Assembly: GCF_010723305.1 (NCBI RefSeq)
Contig: NZ_BLKW01000002.1
Location: forward strand, 1,612,001 to 1,676,000
Direction: 5' to 3'
Origin: Mycobacterium botniense
GTDB lineage: Bacteria > Actinomycetota > Actinomycetes > Mycobacteriales > Mycobacteriaceae
Length of the DNA stretch: 64,000 bases
Part shown: one piece after another, positions 1-10,451 of the stretch
Layout: each line of letters opens with the position of its first letter
How positions within the stretch are numbered: position 1 is the stretch's first letter
Translations under genes and position numbers: made by a program
The notes under the pieces: model-generated
Databases searched by the model: none
The model's input: the letters and a program-made list of their open reading frames with translations, nothing else
Told to the model about the DNA's origin: nothing

Positions 1-389
1 CAGTAGCCCAGGCTGATCAGTGTGCGGTAGAAGGGCATCCGCAGCGCGCGGATGCGCGCGAGCTCGGTGGCGGCCGGATCAGTGTCGGCTCGCGGGCCGT
101 CGCGGCGCTGCCACCGAAAAACCGGTATGAGTAATCGCACGCTCAGCGAAAATCCCGTGCTGAACAGCACGACAAGCACCAGCGCGAAGACCACGACATT
201 GGTTCGCGGCAGATCCTGCAGCTCGATGCGGTCCTCGGGCGGCAGTCCGTAGCGCAGGAAGCCGAGCACGAACAGGGCGCCGATGATGTCGGCTTGCAAC
301 ATGCTCAGCGTGAACACCGGCCAGGGAGTGCGCACCACCCAGCGGACGAACCCATTGATCCGCCCGCCGAGTGCCACTGTGCTGCTCAC
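1..389 (-). CDS. Membrane adenylate cyclase, N-terminal part (Rv3645-like), cut by window edge
   Basis: The reading frame starts at a GTG (complement of 387-389) and runs off the left edge, giving about 129 residues. The visible part holds two hydrophobic segments (around residues 24-45 and 67-90) separated by a polar loop, then a basic stretch. This fits the membrane anchor of the mycobacterial class III adenylate cyclases with a HAMP and cyclase domain (Rv3645 family), which would lie outside the window. The identification rests mainly on position: in M. tuberculosis the divergent neighbour of the delta' gene is Rv3645. The catalytic domain is not visible, so function is inferred. The 104 bases up to the delta' start form a shared divergent promoter region. 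Confidence 0.7.
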   Translation of the reverse strand, partial: MSSTVALGGRINGFVRWVVRTPWPVFTLSMLQADIIGALFVLGFLRYGLPPEDRIELQDLPRTNVVVFALVLVVLFSTGFSLSVRLLIPVFRWQRRDGPRADTDPAATELARIRALRMPFYRTLISLGY

Positions 390-493
390 CAGATCACCGT
401 ATCGGTCGGCATGGACTCGGCGGGGCTCAAAAGACGCGCTGTCGAGCTGCTCATCGTCGTTCTGTCGGCAAAACGGTTTACTGTTGCCGGTGG

Positions 494-1702
494 ATGTCCG
501 GAGTGTTCACGCGTTTGATTGGCCAGGAACCAGTTGTATCCGAACTGGTCGCTGCTGCGCAGGCTGCGCGTCGTGATTCGGCTCACACCGCGGCGGCGGC
601 CGGCGCTATGGCGCACGCCTGGCTGATCACCGGCCCGCCCGGCTCGGGACGCTCGGTGGCGGCGCTGTGCTTTGCGGCTGCGCTGCAATGCAGCGCTGAC
701 GGAGTGCCCGGCTGCGGACAGTGCCGGGCGTGCACCACCACCATGGCGGGCACCCACGCCGACGTACGACGGGTGATCCCGGAGGGCCTGTCAATCGGCG
801 TGGACGAGATGCGGGCCATCGTGCAGATCGCCTCGCGACGGCCGAGCACCGGCCGCTGGCTGGTGGTGGTGATCGAAGACGCCGACCGGCTCACCGAAGG
901 TGCAGCCAACGCCCTGCTGAAGGTGGTCGAAGAACCGCCGCCGTCGACAGTGTTTGTGCTGTGTGCGCCGTCGATCGACCCGGACGACATCGCGGTTACC
1001 CTGCGCTCCCGGTGTCGGCATGTCGCGCTGGTGACCCCGTCAGCCGCGGCGATCGCGCAGGTGCTGGTCGAGGAGGACGGCCTGCCCGCCGACACGGCGA
1101 ACTGGGCGGCATCAGTCAGCGGAGGCCACGTGGGACGGGCGCGCCGGTTGGCCACTGATCCTGAGGCCCGGCAGCGACGCGAGCGCGCGCTGGCGCTGGT
1201 GCGTGACGCGGTCACACCTTCCCGGGCGTATGCGGCGGCTGAGGAGTTGGTGGCCGCAGCCGAGGCCGAGGCGTGCACGCTGACTGCGCAGCGCGACGAG
1301 GCCGAGACCGCGGAGCTGCGCACAGCGCTGGGGGCCGGTGGTACCGGTAAGGGCACCTCGGCGGCGGTCCGCGGTATGACCGCTGCGATCCGGGATCTCG
1401 AGCGACGGCAGAAGTCCCGCCAGACCCGGGCATCGCGCGACGCCCTCGACCGTGCCCTGATGGACCTGGCGACCTATTTCCGCGATGCGCTGCGGGTCGC
1501 GGCTCATGCCGGGCGGGTGCAGGCCAACCACCCCGATATGGCCGACCGGGCGGCTGCGCTGGCCGCCCACGCCCCACCCGAGCGGCTGCTGCGCTGCATC
1601 GAGGCCGTGCTGGACTGCCGTGCGGCGCTGGCCGTCAATGTCAAACCCAGGGTGGCTGTCGATGCTATGGTCGCCACCATCGGGCAGGCGCTGCGCGACT
1701 AG
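494..1702 (+). CDS. holB: DNA polymerase III subunit delta' (clamp-loader, Rv3644c homologue)
   Basis: A 402-residue protein of the clamp-loader AAA+ family that loads the sliding clamp at the replication fork. It opens with an RLIGQE motif, then a modified Walker A region (GPPGSGRS, about residues 47-54). A cysteine cluster of the C-x8-C-x2-C-x2-C kind follows (around residues 65-85, GCGQCRAC), as in the zinc module of clamp-loader subunits. The SRC-type sensor region (RSRCRHV) is near residue 175. The Walker A lysine is replaced by arginine, as expected of the ATPase-inactive delta' subunit. The ATG at 494 was preferred to longer upstream frames because it begins MSGVFTRLIGQE, the usual N-terminus. 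A TACTGT -10-like element at 479-484 suggests a very short leader. The C-terminal region from about residue 280 is alanine/arginine rich. Confidence 0.88.
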   Translation: MSGVFTRLIGQEPVVSELVAAAQAARRDSAHTAAAAGAMAHAWLITGPPGSGRSVAALCFAAALQCSADGVPGCGQCRACTTTMAGTHADVRRVIPEGLSIGVDEMRAIVQIASRRPSTGRWLVVVIEDADRLTEGAANALLKVVEEPPPSTVFVLCAPSIDPDDIAVTLRSRCRHVALVTPSAAAIAQVLVEEDGLPADTANWAASVSGGHVGRARRLATDPEARQRRERALALVRDAVTPSRAYAAAEELVAAAEAEACTLTAQRDEAETAELRTALGAGGTGKGTSAAVRGMTAAIRDLERRQKSRQTRASRDALDRALMDLATYFRDALRVAAHAGRVQANHPDMADRAAALAAHAPPERLLRCIEAVLDCRAALAVNVKPRVAVDAMVATIGQALRD

Positions 1703-1755
1703 CAGTTGGGCGGGTTAGCCGGTCTGCCGTAGACTCGTGCCGCCCGGCAGGGCAG

Positions 1756-1828
1756 GCCACCTTAGCTCAGTCGGTAGAGCGGCTCACTCGTAATGAGCAG
1801 GTCAACGGTTCGATTCCGTTAGGTGGCT
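1756..1828 (+). tRNA. tRNA-Thr (anticodon CGU)
   Basis: A complete cloverleaf can be drawn. The acceptor stem is GCCACCT paired with AGGTGGC (1821-1827). There is a D-arm TAGCTCAGTCGGTAGAGC and an anticodon stem GCTCA/TGAGC closing the loop CTCGTAA. The T-arm carries GGTTCGATTCC. The anticodon at 1789-1791 is CGT, decoding the threonine codon ACG. CCA is not encoded. A short T-run follows at 1833-1837. Confidence 0.96.
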
Positions 1829-1840
1829 CCGGTTTTTCGG

Positions 1841-1902
1841 CGCGAGCGTGCGGGTCTGTCCGGCGACACGCCGGCGTGGCCGGGTTTCTGCGCACGCTCG
1901 CG
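1841..1902. repeat. Intergenic inverted repeat, copy 1 (CGCGAGCGTGCG arms)
   Basis: A perfect 12-base inverted repeat, CGCGAGCGTGCG at 1841-1852 and CGCACGCTCGCG at 1891-1902, encloses an inner hairpin CCGGCG-ACA-CGCCGG. It sits between the tRNA gene and the convergent Rv3635-like gene, so it could act as a bidirectional terminator. A related copy lies at 17098-17159. Confidence 0.75.
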
Positions 1903-1922
1903 GCCAACCCGGCGCTTCGCGG

Positions 1923-4772
<2,850 letters not shown>

Positions 4773-4777
4773 CGTTG

Positions 4778-4820
4778 CCCGCTGTCAAGCGGGTTTTGCG
4801 GAAAGCCACGTGGTTTTCCG
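4778..4820 (+). terminator. Intrinsic terminator of galE1 plus adjacent palindrome
   Basis: CCCGCT-GTCA-AGCGGG (4778-4793) is a perfect 6-bp stem with a 4-base loop, followed immediately by TTTT. Right behind it, 4799-4820 is a near-perfect palindrome centred on CCACGTGG with a single G-U pair. Together they can stop transcription from both galE1 and the convergent DUF2304 gene. Confidence 0.8.
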
Positions 4821-4840
4821 GGGTTCGGGTTCGCCGGTGG

Positions 4841-5182
4841 CTACCTCTCGTCGGGTGCCCGCGCCCCGGCAAGCGCGACCGCACGCGCCAGCCGCGCGTA
4901 GCGCAACTCCAAGTCCTTGAACCGCAGGTAAGTGCTCAGGGTGGTGAAACTGAACGCCATGATCAGCCCGTAGAGCATCAGGTCGGTGCCGCGGCGCACC
5001 CCGAACCAGTTGGCGACCACGGTGGTGTCATCGGGCCGCAGCACCGCGTACACACCGGCCATCACGAACCCGACGTAGCCGACTTTGACCCACGCCCGCG
5101 ACTGCGCGCTGCGCCGGGACCGGAGCAGGTAGACCAGTAGCGCGATAATCGAAAAGATCAGCAGCACCTGGATCCAGTTCAT
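4841..5182 (-). CDS. DUF2304 membrane protein, partner of PpgS (Rv3632 homologue)
   Basis: A 113-residue protein with three hydrophobic segments (about residues 3-19, 32-48 and 68-88). The ends are basic: LRSRRSAQSR after the first helix and a charged helix KDLELRYARLAR near the end. Length and layout match the small DUF2304 proteins encoded next to GT2 polyprenyl-phosphate glycosyltransferases. In M. tuberculosis the homologue Rv3632 is known to assist Rv3631 (PpgS), probably by anchoring it at the membrane. The start ATG overlaps the stop of the glycosyltransferase gene (ATGA), so the two are translationally coupled. Confidence 0.82.
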   Translation of the reverse strand: MNWIQVLLIFSIIALLVYLLRSRRSAQSRAWVKVGYVGFVMAGVYAVLRPDDTTVVANWFGVRRGTDLMLYGLIMAFSFTTLSTYLRFKDLELRYARLARAVALAGARAPDER

Positions 5183-5868
5183 CGTGGCATCCTTCCTCGC
5201 AGGAACCCGTCGAAGATGATGTTGACGCCGTTGAGCAGCGGCTGGCCTTTGGACTTCGAGTAGTCGGTGTAGAGCACTTCGACCGGTTCTTCTGCGACGC
5301 GCCAGCCGTTTTCGTCGATCAACATGATGAATTCACTGGCGTGGCTCATCCCGCTCATGGTGATGTTCAGCGCGTCGGCGACCGTCTTATTGAATACCCG
5401 CAGCCCATTGTTGGTGTCGGTCAACCCCAGCCGGCGGCCCCGCGGGCTGACCCTGGCCGCAGTCTGCAGCACAACGCGCTTGAGCCACGGGGGTCTGGTG
5501 CCGCCGGGGCGGCCGAACCGGGTACCGATCACCACGTCGACATCGCCGGCTCGCGCCCGCTCGACCATCGCGATCAGATCCGTGACCCGGTGCTGGCCGT
5601 CCCCGTCGAAGGTGGCGAAGAATTGCGCACCAGGCTGGCCCCGGGCATACTCGACGCCGGTCTGGATGGCAGCGCCCTGACCCAGATTCACCGGATGGCG
5701 CACCAGGTGCGCTCCGGCACGCAGCGCGATCTCACCGCTGCCGTCGGTGCTGCCGTCATCGACACAGACCACGTGATCGAAGATCGCACGCACATCGGCG
5801 ATGACCTGGCCGATGACCGCGGCTTCGTTGAAGGCTGGAACAACCACCCAGACGTCGGGATATGGCAT
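5179..5868 (-). CDS. ppgS: Polyprenyl-phosphate glycosyltransferase, GT2 family (PpgS-like)
   Basis: A 229-residue GT-A fold enzyme of the dolichol-phosphate-mannose synthase type. It has an N-terminal VVVPAFNEA motif, the CVDDGSTDGS nucleotide-binding loop, the metal-binding FDGDGQH (DxD) segment, and a C-terminal EEPVEVLYTDY region. In M. tuberculosis Rv3631 makes polyprenyl-phospho-N-acetylgalactosamine, the donor for the galactosamine residue on arabinogalactan; synteny supports the same role here. The ATG at 5868 is used as start. An in-frame TTG at 5913 would add 15 residues and overlap the preceding gene by 20 bases, but lacks a visible ribosome binding site. It is coupled to the DUF2304 gene downstream. 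Confidence 0.82.
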   Translation of the reverse strand: MPYPDVWVVVPAFNEAAVIGQVIADVRAIFDHVVCVDDGSTDGSGEIALRAGAHLVRHPVNLGQGAAIQTGVEYARGQPGAQFFATFDGDGQHRVTDLIAMVERARAGDVDVVIGTRFGRPGGTRPPWLKRVVLQTAARVSPRGRRLGLTDTNNGLRVFNKTVADALNITMSGMSHASEFIMLIDENGWRVAEEPVEVLYTDYSKSKGQPLLNGVNIIFDGFLRGRMPR

Positions 5869-5893
5869 TTCGAACCCACAAGCTACACGCTGT

Positions 5894-7147
5894 TCAGCGG
5901 CGTCGACGCGCAAGTGCGGCCAGATGCACGGCGATTCCCACCAGCGGACCGCACAGCAGCGCGATCACCGTGCGCGAAGCCAGTGAGAGCGGCAGCAACA
6001 GCAACAGCGTCGAGGCCAGCGTCGCGCTGACCCAGCCCAGTGCGTAGGCCCGATGCAGAGTGGCCGCGACGGCGCCGGCGCCGGTGAGCGTCAGCAGGGC
6101 GATCGCGAGCGCGGCTGCGGTCAGCCAGGCCAGCAGTGCGCTGCTGGCCCGGTAATCGGGCCCAAACGCGGCCCGCAGCAGCCACGGGCCGACCAGCCCT
6201 GCGGCCACCACTCCCACCACTCCGATCACGCCGATAAGCAACGCCGGCCCGATCAGTGCCCGCAGCCGGTGGGTGCGCTCGTCAACGAAGTGAGCAATGA
6301 GGTTGCCCTGCATTGCCGTCAACGGCACCAGCAGCGGCGCACGGGTCAGCGTGACCGCCAAGATGACGACCCCACCTTGCGCTCCCAACTGCTGTGATGT
6401 CGCCTTCAAAAGCACCGGGAACCCCATCACCAGAACCGCGCTGGCGCCGGCAGCGATGATCGAATGGGCGGCGCCGCGCAGGAATGTGGTGGTGCTCCCC
6501 GGGGTCCGCAGCTGCGCTGCTGCCCGGGCGGTGGGCGAGACGATCAGCATGATCAACCAGCCCACCGCGCCCGCGACGGTCGCCCACAAAAACCCGACCA
6601 GCCCCCAGCCGCTCACGTAGGCTGCCGCAGCGACAACCACCCGGATGACGGCGTCGGTGACCATCAGCGCCCCGTAGTGGGTCCAGTGATTGGCGCCGGC
6701 GAGCATGCCGAGCAGGGTCGTGTGCAGGCAAAACGCTGCCAGCCCAGCGCTGAGCAACCCCACCGATAGCCAGCGTGCGTTGGCGAATACCAGCGGGCTC
6801 CACAGGGGTGCGGTGCCCGCGATCGCCGCCGCCGCGACCAGACCGACCATCCCGGCCACCCGTAGCGGGTGAGTCCGGCGGTCCGGCACGATATCGGTGT
6901 ATCGGGCCGAACGGACCTCACGAGTGGTTTCTTGCAGCAGACCGTTCGCGGCACCTGTGACCAACCCAAAAGCGCCCCAGAACACCCCGAACACCGAGAA
7001 GGCGACGGGCGCCAGGTCGCGCGCGGCCAGGGAGATGACCGCGTACCCGCAGCCAGCGGTCAGAACTGTCGCTGTGCCCACCCGGGCCACGCTGCTGCGC
7101 GTGATCGGCCCGGCGGCGGTAGTGCCTGCTACCTCGGTCACCGGCAC
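5894..7147 (-). CDS. Integral membrane protein, flippase/MATE-like (Rv3630 homologue)
   Basis: A 417-residue protein with about twelve hydrophobic helices spread evenly over its length and short basic loops, starting at a GTG. The layout (paired helices, a central polar break near residues 200-230, no soluble domain) resembles polysaccharide flippases of the MOP superfamily. No diagnostic motif can be verified by eye. It precedes the ppgS-like gene by 25 bases on the same strand and probably belongs to the same transcript. A role in moving a polyprenyl-linked sugar is therefore attractive but inferred. The 5' end faces the terC riboswitch across an intergenic region that must hold both promoters. 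Confidence 0.62.
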   Translation of the reverse strand: MPVTEVAGTTAAGPITRSSVARVGTATVLTAGCGYAVISLAARDLAPVAFSVFGVFWGAFGLVTGAANGLLQETTREVRSARYTDIVPDRRTHPLRVAGMVGLVAAAAIAGTAPLWSPLVFANARWLSVGLLSAGLAAFCLHTTLLGMLAGANHWTHYGALMVTDAVIRVVVAAAAYVSGWGLVGFLWATVAGAVGWLIMLIVSPTARAAAQLRTPGSTTTFLRGAAHSIIAAGASAVLVMGFPVLLKATSQQLGAQGGVVILAVTLTRAPLLVPLTAMQGNLIAHFVDERTHRLRALIGPALLIGVIGVVGVVAAGLVGPWLLRAAFGPDYRASSALLAWLTAAALAIALLTLTGAGAVAATLHRAYALGWVSATLASTLLLLLPLSLASRTVIALLCGPLVGIAVHLAALARRRR

Positions 7148-7292
7148 AGCACTTCAGTCGGCCCGCAACCGACGTGTGGGCGCACAGGGTGACACCGCGA
7201 TGAAGCAAAAGTTTCCTGCGGTGTCACAGCTTGAAAATACTAAGAGCCGGCTTGCGCCCTGAAAGGCGCCGGCGACTGCAACCTGCCACACT

Positions 7293-7417
7293 GTCCGCAG
7301 AGGGGAGTATTCCCGCGCCGCGGCGTCGTCATCTCGTCGTCCATCACCGGACGACCGTGCCGCGGGCCGTCTCGACGGTGGGAGAGACCTCTGGTGTCTT
7401 GCTGCGACCGGAGGTCT
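7293..7417 (+). ncRNA. yybP-ykoY family (manganese) riboswitch with ribosome-binding-site switch
   Basis: The leader has the yybP-ykoY hallmarks. A P1 strand CAGAGG (7298-7303) pairs with CCTCTG (7388-7393), with the conserved GGGGAGTA at 7302-7309 beginning inside P1. The second conserved loop GTCGTCATCTCG begins at 7325, and GAGAGACC closes P1 at the 3' side. A hairpin GTCGTCC-ATCACC-GGACGAC (7336-7355) fills the variable arm. The 3' P1 strand can instead pair with the ribosome binding site: 7385-7395 (AGACCTCTGGT) is complementary over 11 positions (one G-U) to 7407-7417 (ACCGGAGGTCT). Metal binding would thus free the GGAGG for translation. The downstream gene is a TerC protein, a standard client of this RNA class. 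Confidence 0.85.
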
Positions 7418-7420
7418 GTG

Positions 7421-8386
7421 GTGTATGTGCCCGCCGTGGAATGGGTTGTTACGTTGGGTGCGACAATCGCCGTCTTGCTGTCCGATGTGCTCATCATCGC
7501 GCACCGGCCCCGTGAGCCGACGATGCGCGGATGCGCGGCCGCATTGTCGGGCTATGTCGGGCTGGCGCTGGTCTTTGGAATCTGGGTCGCCTGCGCGCAC
7601 GGCCACGAGTTCGGGTTGGAGTTTGTCGCAGGCTGGCTGACCGAGTACAGCCTGTCGGTTGACAACTTGTTTATTTTTGTGATCATTCTGGCGCGCTGTG
7701 ACGTGCCTGCGGCGTATCGGCAGCACGCGCTGCTCGCCGGGATCGTCATCGCGCTGGTGTTCCGCGGTGTTTTCATCGTGGCGGGGGCGGCGGCGATTCA
7801 GCGGTTTTCGTGGATCTTTTACGTGTTCGGCGGATTCCTGGTCGGCACCGCAGTCAAACTTGCGCGCCATCCTGAGCGCAAGACCGAGGTGACCAACCGG
7901 GCCGCGAGCTTCGCGGACCAACACCTCAACACCACCGACCGCCGCGATGGTCCCAAGTTTCCGAGGGGTGGGTCAAAGCGGCTGGTTACGCCGGTGTCTC
8001 TGGTCATCCTGGCGCTCGCCGGAACTGACCTGATCTTCGCGTTGGATTCCATTCCGGCAATCTACGGTCTTACCCGCGAACCCTACTTGGTGGTCGCCGC
8101 CAACGTCTTCGCCTTGATGGGCTTGCGCCAGTTGTACTTCCTGCTGGGCGGTTTGTTGAACCGGCTGGTCTACCTCTCTCGGGGCCTGGCGGTGATCTTG
8201 TTGTTCATCGGGTTGAAGCTGGTGTTGCACGCACTGCGTGAAAACGACGTGCCGTTCATCAACGGCGGTGAGCACGTCGATGTGCCCGGCATACCGACGT
8301 TACTTGCTCTCGCGGTGATCGCGGCGACGTTGGCGGTCACCGTGATGGCCAGCTTGCGCGCAGCCCGCGTCGTGGACGCCGCTTAG
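7421..8386 (+). CDS. TerC/Alx family integral membrane protein
   Basis: A 321-residue membrane protein with about nine hydrophobic segments. The two TerC signature regions are present, each with acidic residues inside a membrane helix: EYSLSVDNLFIF near residue 75 and DLIFALDSIPAIYGLT near residue 205. A charged cytoplasmic loop (about residues 150-185) separates the halves. TerC/Alx proteins are linked to manganese export or to metal supply for secreted proteins. The upstream yybP-ykoY riboswitch supports a manganese role. The GTG at 7421 is chosen because GGAGG (7410-7414) lies six bases ahead; an in-frame GTG at 7394 falls inside the aptamer P1. Confidence 0.85.
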   Translation: MYVPAVEWVVTLGATIAVLLSDVLIIAHRPREPTMRGCAAALSGYVGLALVFGIWVACAHGHEFGLEFVAGWLTEYSLSVDNLFIFVIILARCDVPAAYRQHALLAGIVIALVFRGVFIVAGAAAIQRFSWIFYVFGGFLVGTAVKLARHPERKTEVTNRAASFADQHLNTTDRRDGPKFPRGGSKRLVTPVSLVILALAGTDLIFALDSIPAIYGLTREPYLVVAANVFALMGLRQLYFLLGGLLNRLVYLSRGLAVILLFIGLKLVLHALRENDVPFINGGEHVDVPGIPTLLALAVIAATLAVTVMASLRAARVVDAA

Positions 8387-8454
8387 GACAGCGCGCGAAA
8401 ACGTTACTCGCCGACCGCTTTCGGGCCAGCGCCGCGTGGACCAATACTCGCTGC

Positions 8455-8943
8455 TCAGTGTCCGCTGGTCTGGAATCGTTCCCGCGATCGCAGCACTTCG
8501 GCTTCGGCTTCTGCGCGGCCGACCCAGTCGGCAGCCTTGACGAATTTGCCTGGCTCCAGGTCTTTGTAGTGCACGAAGAAGTGCTTGATGGCGTCCAACT
8601 CGAAGGTCGAGACATCACCGATGTCTTTGATGTGATCCCATCGGGGGTCGCCGGCCGGGACACACAGCACCTTGTCGTCGCCACCGGCTTCGTCGCTCAT
8701 CCGGAACATTCCCACTGGCCGCGCTTTGACCAGCACCCCGGGAAACAGAGGTTCGGGTAGCAGCAGCATGGCGTCGAGCGGGTCACCGTCTTCGCCGAGG
8801 GTCTCGTCGATAAACCCGTAGTCCGTCGGGTATTCCATCGCCGTGAACAAGTAGCGGTCCAGGTAAACCCGCCCCGTCTGGTGGTCGACCTGGTATTTGT
8901 TTCGCTGCCCTTTGGGGATTTCGATGACTACGTCTAATTCCAC
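8455..8943 (-). CDS. ppa: Inorganic pyrophosphatase
   Basis: A 162-residue family I inorganic pyrophosphatase that hydrolyses PPi to two phosphates and pulls biosynthetic reactions forward. The signature DGDPLDAM with its three metal-binding aspartates is at about residues 52-59. The N-terminal [10 protein letters not shown] carries the substrate-contacting Lys/Arg, and YPTDYGFI and [10 protein letters not shown] are in place. The length equals the mycobacterial enzyme (Rv3628). The ATG at 8943 has AAGGAG about ten bases upstream. It is transcribed divergently from dacB. Confidence 0.96.
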   Translation of the reverse strand: MELDVVIEIPKGQRNKYQVDHQTGRVYLDRYLFTAMEYPTDYGFIDETLGEDGDPLDAMLLLPEPLFPGVLVKARPVGMFRMSDEAGGDDKVLCVPAGDPRWDHIKDIGDVSTFELDAIKHFFVHYKDLEPGKFVKAADWVGRAEAEAEVLRSRERFQTSGH

Positions 8944-9065
8944 GTGCTGGCTCCTTGCCTCAGTTGTCGGGACTCCACCTTAGTGGAGCGCTTTTGAACG
9001 GTTGTCGACCGCGTCGTCGGTCCCGGATCGGTTCGGCAAAATGGGAGCAAAGAGGCAGGAGAGTC

Positions 9066-10451
9066 ATGTGTCCCAGGCGGTGGCGACGATCTACCCACGT
9101 CATCGGGGTAGCCGTGTCGGCGGTGGTCGCTGCCGCGGTGGTGGCAGCAGCCTTCCTCACCGCTGGTGACCACGGGACTAAGCACACGCGGATCGCGCCG
9201 GAGCCACATGCGGCCACCGCCGCCCCGGGAGTGGTGCCTGTCACAGCCACCGCCCCGGTACCGACCGAGGAGGGGCTGGCGACAACGCTGGCAGCTCACC
9301 TTGCTGATCCGAATCTGGGCAGGTTGGGGGGGCGGGTTAGCGACGCACTCACCGGCAAACAGCTCTGGCAGCAGCAATCCGATATGCCGATGCAGCCGGC
9401 GTCGACGAACAAGGTTCTCACCGCGGCCGCAGCGTTATTGACACTGGACCGCGAAGCCCGTGTCACCACCCGGGTCGTAGCCGCCGATCAGGCGCGCCAG
9501 CCGGGGGTCGTCGTGCTGGTCGGCGGCGGTGATCCGACGCTGTCGGCGGCGCCGCCGGATCAGGCCAGCTGGTATCCGGGTGCGGCGCGGATCAGTGACC
9601 TGGCCGACCAGGTTCGCCGAAGTGGGATTCGGCCGACGGCCGTTCAGGTGGATACCTCGGCATTTAGCGGCCCGACGATGGCGCCCGGCTGGGATCCGGC
9701 AGATATCGACGGCGGCGACGTCGCCCCAATCGAGTCGGTGATGCTCGACGGCGGGCGTATCCAGCCGGCGACCGTGGACTCGACCCGGTCGCACACTCCG
9801 GCATTGGACGCGGGCCGCGCCCTCGCCATCGCGCTTGGGGTCGACCCCGCGACGGTGCGCACTGGTGTCGCGCCAGCCGCGGCCCGCGAGCTGGCAGCGG
9901 TGCATTCGGCGCCGCTGATCGAGCGGTTGGGCCAGATGATGAGTGTGTCCGATAACGTGATGGCGGAATGCATCGGACGTGAGGTGGCAGCAGCTATGCA
10001 TCGGCCGCGAAGCTTCGCCGGAGCGGTCGATGCGGTGATCAGCCGGTTGACCACCGCACACATCGACACCACCGGCGCCGCACTGGTAGATTCCAGCGGA
10101 TTGTCGGTCGATAACCGCCTAACGGCAAAGACCCTTGATGAGGTTATGCAGGCGGCGGCTGGGCCGGGGCAGCCGGCGCTGCGGCCGCTGCTGGATCTGC
10201 TGCCGGTTGCGGGGGGCAGCGGCACGCTCTCGGACCGCTTCCTGGAGCCGGGGAGCAACGGTGATGCTGCAGGGTGGTTGCGCGCCAAGACTGGCTCGCT
10301 GACCGGGATCAACGCCTTGGCCGGGGTGGTGACCGACAGCAGCGGGCGGGTACTGACCTTTGCTTTTATCTCCAACGACGCCGGTCCGACCGGTCGCGCG
10401 GCGCTCGACGCCCTGGCCGCCCGGCTGCGGACATGCGGGTGCGTAGCATGA
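9066..10451 (+). CDS. dacB: D-alanyl-D-alanine carboxypeptidase, PBP4/S13 family (DacB)
   Basis: A 461-residue penicillin-binding protein that trims or opens peptidoglycan cross-links outside the membrane. An N-terminal membrane segment or uncleaved signal lies at about residues 11-34 (VIGVAVSAVVAAAVVAAAFL). The active-site SxxK motif (STNK) is followed by an SxN element (SVSDNVMAE) and the KTG motif near the end (AKTGSLTG). The ATG at 9066 gives the same length as M. tuberculosis Rv3627c and has AGGAG seven bases upstream. The stop overlaps the start of the next gene (ATGA), so the two are coupled. Confidence 0.92.
   Translation: MCPRRWRRSTHVIGVAVSAVVAAAVVAAAFLTAGDHGTKHTRIAPEPHAATAAPGVVPVTATAPVPTEEGLATTLAAHLADPNLGRLGGRVSDALTGKQLWQQQSDMPMQPASTNKVLTAAAALLTLDREARVTTRVVAADQARQPGVVVLVGGGDPTLSAAPPDQASWYPGAARISDLADQVRRSGIRPTAVQVDTSAFSGPTMAPGWDPADIDGGDVAPIESVMLDGGRIQPATVDSTRSHTPALDAGRALAIALGVDPATVRTGVAPAAARELAAVHSAPLIERLGQMMSVSDNVMAECIGREVAAAMHRPRSFAGAVDAVISRLTTAHIDTTGAALVDSSGLSVDNRLTAKTLDEVMQAAAGPGQPALRPLLDLLPVAGGSGTLSDRFLEPGSNGDAAGWLRAKTGSLTGINALAGVVTDSSGRVLTFAFISNDAGPTGRAALDALAARLRTCGCVA

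Noticed and set aside
7394..7420. Upstream GTG starts for the TerC protein (7394, 7418)
   Set aside because: 7394 is in the riboswitch P1/anti-RBS strand and 7418 is too close to the GGAGG; 7421 has proper spacing.
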